A stretch of DNA of 7,449 nucleotides from assembly GCA_011065225.1 (NCBI GenBank), contig JAAKFC010000077.1, positions 1 through 7,449 of the forward strand. Direction: 5' to 3'. The translations under genes and the position numbers were made by a program. The notes beneath the pieces were generated by a model. It saw only the letters and a program-made list of their open reading frames with translations, was not told the origin of the DNA and ran no database searches. Of this stretch, positions 1-4,697 are shown piece by piece. Positions within the stretch are counted from its first letter, which is position 1, and each line of letters opens with the position of its first letter. The stretch comes from Chlamydiota bacterium (lineage in GTDB: Bacteria; Chlamydiota; Chlamydiia; Chlamydiales; Rhabdochlamydiaceae).

Positions 1-8
1 TCTCGCTC

Positions 9-890
9 GTGGCTTCGATTCTCACCTCACCCGCATACTTTATCGCGCCTAAGCGCTATGCAAAAATCACAAACCATACTGCAGATTCTGCAAGAACGAT
101 TGTTGCAGCCGCAAAACGCACATTTGGTGCTGAAACGAAAAAAGCTGTAGCTCCTGCACCTAAAATTGCACCGTCAAGGGTAGAAAAATGCAAAGAATTT
201 GCAAAGGCGCAAATAACAAATGCATTGCAATTTAGCAAAGACAACCAGAAAGCAATGCTTGCTGCCACACTCACAATCATTCTTTTAGGTGCCTATGCCT
301 ACCAGGATGTCTTCTTCAAGTATCTCTTTCCTCCCACTCCCTCTTCTTTCTCTTCATCTACTCCTAATACCACAACAAAAATTGTTCAAAAATTAGGTAT
401 ATGTCTTCCTAGCGAAGCTCCGAAGAAAGTGGTTAATCCATTCCCACAAGTTAATGAAATCGCAAGTATAAGACATGCTCGATGCTTTTCAAAAATTGGT
501 AATGCTTCTTCATGTATAAAAATTATCGATTCAAAGCTAACTCCTAATCTGACTGAGCATTTATTTACTGAAAGAGAAGCCGCTGCTGTTAAGCTCTTAA
601 CAGAGAAACATCCTTCACTAATCGTGAGTGAGGAGTATGGAAAGCTTTGCACTGAACCTAACTATCTTTCTAAATTGAGAGAAAAGTTTGCTGCTGAAGA
701 AATAAAAAAATATTCTGTGGCAGAGCTTAAACAGATGATAACCGAAAACCCCAATTCCTGGGCTGCATCAGCTTTAGGGATTACTATAGCAGGCCTGAAA
801 ATCGGTGGAAAATTATTAAGAACTGGTGGTGAAACAGCAATAATAGCATGCGCAATTCCTATTCTTCTCCTATCAGTAATATTTGAATAA
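9..890 (+). CDS. Hypothetical membrane protein, possible inclusion-membrane-like; 5' end may lie outside the window
   Basis: I do not recognise this 293-residue protein. It reads from a GTG at position 9 to TAA, but the frame is open to the left edge, only 8 bases lie upstream and no ribosome binding site is visible, so the true start may be outside the window. Residues 1-80 are basic and Ala/Lys-rich. A strong hydrophobic segment spans about 82-99. A Pro/Ser/Thr-rich linker (about 108-123) leads to a soluble, mostly helical-looking middle part (about 125-248). Two hydrophobic stretches close the chain, about 251-266 and 275-292, separated by a short basic/glycine loop. It has six cysteines (61, 132, 159, 169, 214, 281). 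Closely spaced hydrophobic pairs are typical of chlamydial Inc proteins, but that link is inference; an ordinary inner-membrane protein is equally possible. A strong terminator follows directly, so this gene ends its own transcript. Confidence 0.7.
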   Translation: MASILTSPAYFIAPKRYAKITNHTADSARTIVAAAKRTFGAETKKAVAPAPKIAPSRVEKCKEFAKAQITNALQFSKDNQKAMLAATLTIILLGAYAYQDVFFKYLFPPTPSSFSSSTPNTTTKIVQKLGICLPSEAPKKVVNPFPQVNEIASIRHARCFSKIGNASSCIKIIDSKLTPNLTEHLFTEREAAAVKLLTEKHPSLIVSEEYGKLCTEPNYLSKLREKFAAEEIKKYSVAELKQMITENPNSWAASALGITIAGLKIGGKLLRTGGETAIIACAIPILLLSVIFE

Positions 891-912
891 ACGAACACCT
901 TTATTCTTATTC

Positions 913-947
913 AAAAGCATGAGGGGTTTCCTTTCATGCTTTTTTTT
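913..947 (+). terminator. Intrinsic terminator after the 293-residue membrane protein gene
   Basis: A perfect stem pairs AAAGCATGA (914-922) with TCATGCTTT (934-942) around an 11-base loop, extendable by one A-T pair at 913/943, and runs into a T-tract ending at 947. It lies 23 bases after the stop codon at 890 and just before tsaD, so the two genes are probably separate transcription units. Confidence 0.85.
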
Positions 948-963
948 GTTATGATTCTTAGCT

Positions 964-1968
964 ATGATCGTACTTGGTATTGAAACAACTTGTGATGAAA
1001 TGGCAGCGGCAGTGGTAGAAGATGGAATCCAGATTCGCTCCAATGTCATTGCCTCGCAAAGCGATTTCCATAAAAAATTTGGTGGTGTTTACCCTGAAAT
1101 GGCGGCCAGGCAACATGTCGATCTGCTCATTCCGACGATTCAGGAGGCGCTAGAGCAGGCTGAGGTGACAGCAGAGGAAATTGATCTCATTGCTGTGGCT
1201 AAGGGGCCCGGATTGATTGGACCTCTCATGATCGGTCTCAATGCGGCTAAAACACTAGCTTTGGCCTGGGGAAAGCCCTTTTTGGGGGTCAATCATGTGG
1301 AAGCCCATCTCTATGCAGCCATGATGTCCAATGAGAAGTTCGTGTTCCCGGGACTGGGGGTGGTGGTCTCAGGAGGCCATACTTTCTTAGTTCGGATTTT
1401 AGATGTGGGCCAATATGAAATGATTGGGACGACGGTCGATGATGCGATTGGCGAGGCCTTTGATAAGGTGGCAACTTTACTTGATTTGCCATACCCAGGA
1501 GGCCCAGAAGTGGAAGCTCTGGCAAAACAGGGCGATCCGATGAAATATCCTTTTAAGGCTGGGAGGGTGAAAGGGCGCCCATGGGATTTTTCCTTTAGCG
1601 GTCTCAAGACCAATGTGCTCTACACGGTGAAAGGGCAAAATGGTGATAAACGAGGAAAAACTGCGATTGTGGATGAAGAAAAACCCCATGTGGCGGCGAG
1701 TTTTCAAGAAGCAGCCCTTGGCGATGTAGTAAATAAAGCACTTGCAGCAGCAAAGGAATTTGATTGTAAAGCGATCTATGTGGGAGGTGGAGTGAGCAAT
1801 AACAGGCGGCTTAGAGAAATGCTTATTTGCGATTTTCCAGTTTATTTTCCAGGGAAAGGCTTAAGTCTCGATAACGCCGCGATGATTGCAGGCCTTGGAA
1901 CAAGGCTCTATAAGGGAAAAAGCGATCCTTTTGATTTAGAGCCCAAAACTCGAATCCATCTCAATTAG
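964..1968 (+). CDS. tsaD: tRNA N6-adenosine threonylcarbamoyltransferase TsaD
   Basis: This is the catalytic subunit of the universal t6A pathway. It transfers the threonylcarbamoyl group from threonylcarbamoyl-AMP to A37 of ANN-decoding tRNAs in the cytoplasm, working with TsaB and TsaE. The 334 residues are full length for bacterial TsaD. Visible hallmarks in order are the N-terminal GIETTCDE (5-12), GVYPEMAAR (41-49), GPGLIGPL (81-88), the metal ligands H111 and H115 in NHVEAHLYAA, VSGGHT (135-140), the VDDAIGEAFDKVA block (158-170), FSFSGLKT (208-215), GGGVSNN (274-280) and the third metal ligand D303 in SLDNAAM. All expected ligands are present, so the enzyme should be active. No Shine-Dalgarno sequence precedes the ATG; a -10-like TATGAT sits at 950-955, so the mRNA may be nearly leaderless. 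The 3' end overlaps the opposite-strand gene by 8 bp. Its partners TsaB and TsaE are not in the window. Confidence 0.97.
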   Translation: MIVLGIETTCDEMAAAVVEDGIQIRSNVIASQSDFHKKFGGVYPEMAARQHVDLLIPTIQEALEQAEVTAEEIDLIAVAKGPGLIGPLMIGLNAAKTLALAWGKPFLGVNHVEAHLYAAMMSNEKFVFPGLGVVVSGGHTFLVRILDVGQYEMIGTTVDDAIGEAFDKVATLLDLPYPGGPEVEALAKQGDPMKYPFKAGRVKGRPWDFSFSGLKTNVLYTVKGQNGDKRGKTAIVDEEKPHVAASFQEAALGDVVNKALAAAKEFDCKAIYVGGGVSNNRRLREMLICDFPVYFPGKGLSLDNAAMIAGLGTRLYKGKSDPFDLEPKTRIHLN

Positions 1969-2515
1969 GTCGCATCTTTTTTTCTGGAGCTGTGATCACC
2001 AATTTTTTTCCCTTCTCCGCTGCAATAGGACGCTTGAGCTTTTTTTGGTCGGTATGAGTACTGGATTGTTGCTTGCTTTCTTTCGCTGGGACAACTCGAG
2101 GTTTGCCAAATAGGTTTCTCCTCTCTTTGGAGATTTTTTCGAAAGTGGGCTCATAGACATTTCCATAACCTCTTGTGGGAAGCTCATAGGCAAAGACATC
2201 GTCAAAATCTTCGGTAATTTCTTTGGTCTTTCGCTCGATAAAGGAAGAAATCTCTTCACTTTCAAGCCCATCTATTGCCCAAGGAAGGAGTGATGGATCT
2301 TTCTCATCGATCTCAGCTAGGGAAAGCCCACCTGTATCATAATCTTCAATTTCAATCGTATCAGAGAGATTTTCCTTATAATCGTCCTCAGCATCAAAAG
2401 CAATGTGCAAGAGGGTTTGATCCGATTCATCAGCAATATAAAAAAAATCGTCCTCGCCTTGCACACTAAAAGCTACGATTGGCAAAATTGCTAAAATTAT
2501 CCATCCTGCTTTCAT
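1961..2515 (-). CDS. Small secreted protein with acidic N-terminal half and basic C-terminal tail (hypothetical)
   Basis: I do not recognise the family. The 184-residue product starts with a good Sec signal peptide: MK, a hydrophobic core (about 4-17), then VQG with likely cleavage after residue 20. There is no Cys after the cleavage site, so it is not a lipoprotein. The mature protein is bipolar. By my count residues 21-106 hold 30 Asp/Glu against 5 Lys/Arg, while residues 112-184 hold 19 Lys/Arg and end in a Lys-rich, probably disordered tail. The ATG at 2515 is supported by AGGGG (2526-2522 on the minus strand) six bases upstream. The gene converges on tsaD, with the two stop codons overlapping by 8 bp and no terminator hairpin between them. 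Location is predicted to be periplasm or beyond. The charge pattern might suit binding to another envelope or nucleic-acid partner, but that is a guess. Confidence 0.82.
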   Translation of the reverse strand: MKAGWIILAILPIVAFSVQGEDDFFYIADESDQTLLHIAFDAEDDYKENLSDTIEIEDYDTGGLSLAEIDEKDPSLLPWAIDGLESEEISSFIERKTKEITEDFDDVFAYELPTRGYGNVYEPTFEKISKERRNLFGKPRVVPAKESKQQSSTHTDQKKLKRPIAAEKGKKLVITAPEKKMRPN

Positions 2516-2553
2516 CTCTCACCCCTAAGTAAGCTTTTCTTTTACCAAGGAGA

Positions 2554-2595
2554 CACTGAATAACTCCGAAATTTCAGATTCAGTGGGAGTTTTTG
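2554..2595 (+). promoter_or_regulatory. Attenuator-like pair of mutually exclusive stems upstream of the MATE gene
   Basis: Two perfect pairings interlock here. CACTGAAT (2554-2561) pairs with ATTCAGTG (2578-2585), and AACTCC (2562-2567) pairs with GGAGTT (2586-2591). The paired blocks lie directly next to each other with no linker (order A-B-A'-B'), so both stems are unlikely to form together. A small palindrome, GAAATTTC (2568-2575), sits in the middle. The second stem is followed by more Ts (2592-2594), like a weak intrinsic terminator read on the plus strand. This could be a switchable leader for the transporter at 2753, about 160 bp downstream. I see no convincing promoter upstream of it, so the role is inferred. 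Confidence 0.35.
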
Positions 2596-2752
2596 GAATC
2601 TTTCAACGCCCCCTCTAATTCGCACTCTAGCGATCCTTCCTTTTTTATTAAAATAATTTTTTTACACTTTCGAAAATTTTTCCCCTTGAATGTCTTTTTT
2701 TGTAGTATTTTTTGGCGGTTCTGCTATTTTTAATAATCTTACTTGAAAGGCT

Positions 2753-4144
2753 ATGTCTCAAAACGCTGTATTTTCTCAGACTCTTTCCAAATATCCATCA
2801 GCAAGCCTACGCGAGTTCTTATATCTTTCTCTTCCCTTGATCTTGGGGCTTTTTTCTGCCAGTTTCATGGGGTTTTGCGACCGGATTTTCCTTGCTCATT
2901 ACGATTTGAAAGCAATGGCAGGAAGTGTAAGCGCTGGCTATTTATGCATGCTATTTCAATTGCCCGTGATGCGGATTGTCTCAATGGCTCAAGTCTTTGT
3001 TGGGCTCTACTTCGGCTCCAAACAACTTGAAAGGATTGGACCGACTGTCTGGCAAATGATCTGGCTTTCGATTTTTTCTATGCTCTTTACTTTGCCTTGT
3101 AGCAAATTTGTCGCTCCTTTTTTCTTTGGAGGCACAGTTGTACAGGAATATGCAACAACCTACTTCACAACCCTCATGATGGTCAATTTCCTCTTTCCAC
3201 TTGGAATCACGCTCTCCTCCTATTTCATGGGGCAAGGTCGGATGCGGATTATTTTTCTTACAACATTCCTTTCTCATGGATTAAATATTGGCCTCGACTA
3301 TGTCTTCATTTATGGTATTGATGGCTATTTCCCCTCACTTGGAATTTTTGGAGCAGCTCTTGCAACGGGTATTTCGCAACTAATATTTTGCATCAGCCTC
3401 TTTATTGCTTTTCTTAAGAAAAACGAGAGAAAGATTTTTAAAACAGACATCTTTTATTTCAATTGGGACAATTTTTGGAGCCAGATGCGCATAGGCCTTC
3501 CACGCGCTATTGCCCGCATTATCATTTTGACTGCCTGGGTTTCAATTGCAAGATTGATGACTTTGAAAGGAGGTGATTATTTGATGGTCCTATCCATTGG
3601 AGGGTCACTCATTCTCCTCTTTACTTTCATCAATGAAGGGATGTTGCAAGGGATGATCACGATCGCTTCAAATCTGATGGGAGCCAAAGATTATTCAAAG
3701 ATTTGGAGGCTCGTTCGCTCAGGAATAATTCTCCTCATAATCACCAGTACGATTTTGGCATTTCCGTATCTCGTATTTCCCGACTTTACCCTCTCATTTT
3801 TCTTCTCAACTTTGCCAAGTCCCGAGACTTATGCAGTTCTAAAGAAATCCTGTGTATGTTTATGGATCTTTTTTATCTGCAATGGGTTCAATGCCATCGC
3901 TCAGAGCCTTGTGACAGCATCGAGAGATATGACTTTTTATATGTTTTCCATCATTTTTGTCTGGGGGACCTCTTATCTTCCTGTTTACTTAGGAATGAAT
4001 GTCTTCAATTTTTCTGCTGATAAACTGTGGCTTATTATGGCTGGTGATGCTCTAGTCTTTGCGATCCTCTTCCTCATCCGAGCTTCTAAAGAAAAGTGGA
4101 GAGAAAAAGAAGCGGATTTTGAAGTCGACAGCGCATCCAGTTAA
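2753..4144 (+). CDS. MATE-family multidrug/cation antiporter
   Basis: This is a 463-residue inner-membrane transporter of the MATE (multi antimicrobial extrusion, NorM/DinF-type) family, which exports organic cations or metabolites in exchange for Na+ or H+. The length fits the family (about 450-480). The two MatE repeats cover about residues 25-220 and 245-440, giving roughly twelve hydrophobic helices. Family signatures are visible: GLYFGSKQLERIG (84-96), the YFMGQGRMRI loop (157-166), NIGLDYVFIYG (178-188) and GIFGAALATGISQ (197-209) in the first half, and GLPRAIARI (248-256) opening the second. The C-terminus is a charged cytoplasmic tail (about 444-463). The ATG at 2753 has only AAAGG two bases upstream, which is unusually close, so translation initiation may be weak; the next in-frame Met is at residue 39, inside the first helix, so this start is preferred. 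The substrate cannot be read from the sequence. Copy A of the palindromic element begins 5 bp after the stop. Confidence 0.92.
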   Translation: MSQNAVFSQTLSKYPSASLREFLYLSLPLILGLFSASFMGFCDRIFLAHYDLKAMAGSVSAGYLCMLFQLPVMRIVSMAQVFVGLYFGSKQLERIGPTVWQMIWLSIFSMLFTLPCSKFVAPFFFGGTVVQEYATTYFTTLMMVNFLFPLGITLSSYFMGQGRMRIIFLTTFLSHGLNIGLDYVFIYGIDGYFPSLGIFGAALATGISQLIFCISLFIAFLKKNERKIFKTDIFYFNWDNFWSQMRIGLPRAIARIIILTAWVSIARLMTLKGGDYLMVLSIGGSLILLFTFINEGMLQGMITIASNLMGAKDYSKIWRLVRSGIILLIITSTILAFPYLVFPDFTLSFFFSTLPSPETYAVLKKSCVCLWIFFICNGFNAIAQSLVTASRDMTFYMFSIIFVWGTSYLPVYLGMNVFNFSADKLWLIMAGDALVFAILFLIRASKEKWREKEADFEVDSASS

Positions 4145-4149
4145 TTTTT

Positions 4150-4313
4150 TATACACAAGTGGATTCAAAAATCGGCAATTTTACCAAAGCTTGCGCTCCA
4201 GATTTTCTGTCCTCGAAGCAGGGCCTATTCAATGAATAGGGCCGATGGAGAGGACGGGAAAGGTGGGGATGCAAGGGAAGGGAAAAACCGATTTTTGAGT
4301 TTACTTGTGTATA
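4150..4313. repeat. MITE-like palindromic element, copy A
   Basis: This 164-bp non-coding element has perfect 11-bp terminal inverted repeats, TATACACAAGT (4150-4160) and ACTTGTGTATA (4303-4313). Further in, TCAAAAATCGG (4165-4175) mirrors CCGATTTTTGA (4288-4298). The exact centre is a hairpin, CCTATTCA (4224-4231) / TGAATAGG (4233-4240), with a one-base loop at 4232. The left half shares TTCAAAAATCGG (4164-4175), AGATTTTC (4200-4207) and TCCTCGAAGCAGG (4210-4222) with copy B. Between 4244 and 4287 the plus strand is 39/44 purine. No convincing protein is encoded. Both ends carry TATA, compatible with a duplicated TA target. It fills most of the gap between the transporter and rpmG and could also act as a transcriptional barrier for the transporter gene. 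Confidence 0.82.
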
Positions 4314-4319
4314 GTTCTA

Positions 4320-4348
4320 TTGCTGTTTATCTGGACTTAGGATACAAT
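4320..4348 (+). promoter_or_regulatory. Sigma-70/sigma-66-type promoter for rpmG
   Basis: TTGCTG (4320-4325, -35, TTG conserved) and TACAAT (4343-4348, -10, five of six bases) are separated by the ideal 17 bp. Transcription would start near 4355, leaving a leader of about 20 nt that contains the rpmG ribosome binding site. The promoter begins 6 bp outside the end of copy A, so it is native DNA next to the repeat rather than part of it. Confidence 0.6.
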
Positions 4349-4362
4349 TGCTTTTTGTATAA

Positions 4363-4367
4363 AGGAG
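4363..4367 (+). promoter_or_regulatory. Ribosome binding site of rpmG
   Basis: AGGAG lies 7 bases before the ATG at 4375. It is the best Shine-Dalgarno match of the plus-strand genes here and fixes the start of this short gene. Confidence 0.8.
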
Positions 4368-4374
4368 TTTATTC

Positions 4375-4536
4375 ATGGCAAAGAAAGGGGGCCGAGAGAA
4401 GGTCAAGCTCAAGAGTACAGAGAGCACGGAAGTCTATTGGACAATGAAAAGTAAGCGCAACACTCCTGATCGTATGGAATTGAAGAAATATGATAAGAAG
4501 CTCAGGCGCCACGTCCAGTTCAAAGAAGCCAAATAA
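4375..4536 (+). CDS. rpmG: Large ribosomal subunit protein bL33
   Basis: This 53-codon gene encodes ribosomal protein L33 of the 50S subunit, which sits near the tRNA exit (E) site. The translation begins MAKKGGREKVKLKSTEST and carries the family features: the basic N-terminus, EVYWTMKSKRN (19-29), the MELKKYDKKLRRHV block (34-47) and a C-terminal FKEAK. Its length is standard (about 50-55). It has no CxxC pairs, so it is the zinc-independent (C-) form, as in E. coli. The sequence looks strongly chlamydial (LELKKYD..LRRHV..KEAK as I recall it). It has its own promoter (4320-4348) and a strong ribosome binding site. It is bracketed by two inverted copies of a palindromic element: copy A ends 61 bp before the ATG and copy B begins 2 bp after the stop. 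No separate terminator is present, so copy B may fold as one. Confidence 0.96.
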   Translation: MAKKGGREKVKLKSTESTEVYWTMKSKRNTPDRMELKKYDKKLRRHVQFKEAK

Positions 4537-4538
4537 TC

Positions 4539-4690
4539 TATACCCAAGAAACTTCAAAAATCGATTTTTGCCTTTGCTTGGCTCCGCGATCTTTCCGATC
4601 CTATCCATTCGTATAGGGCCTGCTTCGAGGATCGAAAATCTAGCGGGCAACCTTTGGCAAATTCCCGATTTTTGAAGCTTCTTAGGTATA
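4539..4690. repeat. MITE-like palindromic element, copy B (inverted relative to copy A)
   Basis: This 152-bp element is related to copy A but lies in the opposite orientation. Its ends are TATACCCAAGAAACTTC (4539-4555) and GAAGCTTCTTAGGTATA (4674-4690), matching at 15 of 17 positions when one is reverse-complemented. Internal pairs include TTCAAAAATCG with CGATTTTTGAA (4667-4677 region) and the central CCTAT (4600-4604) / ATAGG (4613-4617). Blocks shared with copy A on the reverse strand are at 4665-4676, 4634-4641 and 4619-4631. Over the first ~79 aligned positions of the matching halves I count about 64 identities. The two halves within each copy differ more, so the copies are diverged rather than recent. 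The element starts 2 bp after the rpmG stop and ends 4 bp before the permease start codon. Confidence 0.82.
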
Positions 4691-4697
4691 AATTTTG
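4684..4697 (+). promoter_or_regulatory. Translation start of the permease gene, built on the end of copy B
   Basis: The TTG start codon (4695-4697) is preceded at 8 bases by AGG (4684-4686), which lies inside the terminal repeat of copy B. The in-frame stop TAA at 4689-4691, also at the repeat end, rules out any longer upstream start. An ATT directly before the TTG is the only other candidate. No ATG begins this frame near the conserved FELSF N-terminus. Confidence 0.55.

Noticed and set aside
1311..1613. 100-codon minus-strand frame inside tsaD
   Set aside because: It is antisense to the most conserved part of tsaD and is explained by codon constraints of the real gene.
2661..2740. Promoter for the MATE gene (TTTACA at 2661-2666, TTGGCG at 2712-2717)
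   Set aside because: No -10 box with acceptable spacing could be paired with either -35 candidate. The region is simply very AT-rich, so no site is called.
2743..3030. Plus-strand frame from TTG 2743 overlapping the transporter start
   Set aside because: Its sequence is not protein-like and it is out of frame with the well-supported MATE gene.
4232..4447. 71-codon plus-strand frame starting in the centre of copy A
   Set aside because: Most of it is palindromic repeat DNA and rpmG promoter, and it runs into rpmG in another frame. It has no ribosome binding site.
4369..4650. 93-codon minus-strand frame across rpmG and copy B
   Set aside because: It is antisense to rpmG, and its N-terminal half is repeat sequence. 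Similar peptides (GKNRFL) appear in both elements only because the DNA is repeated.
4490..4675. 61-codon plus-strand frame overlapping the end of rpmG and copy B
   Set aside because: It lies almost wholly within the palindrome and has no start signal.
4654..4692. Promoter for the permease gene from TTGGCA (4654-4659) and TATAAA (4687-4692)
   Set aside because: The boxes are 27 bp apart, far from the usual 16-18, and transcription would begin after the start codon.
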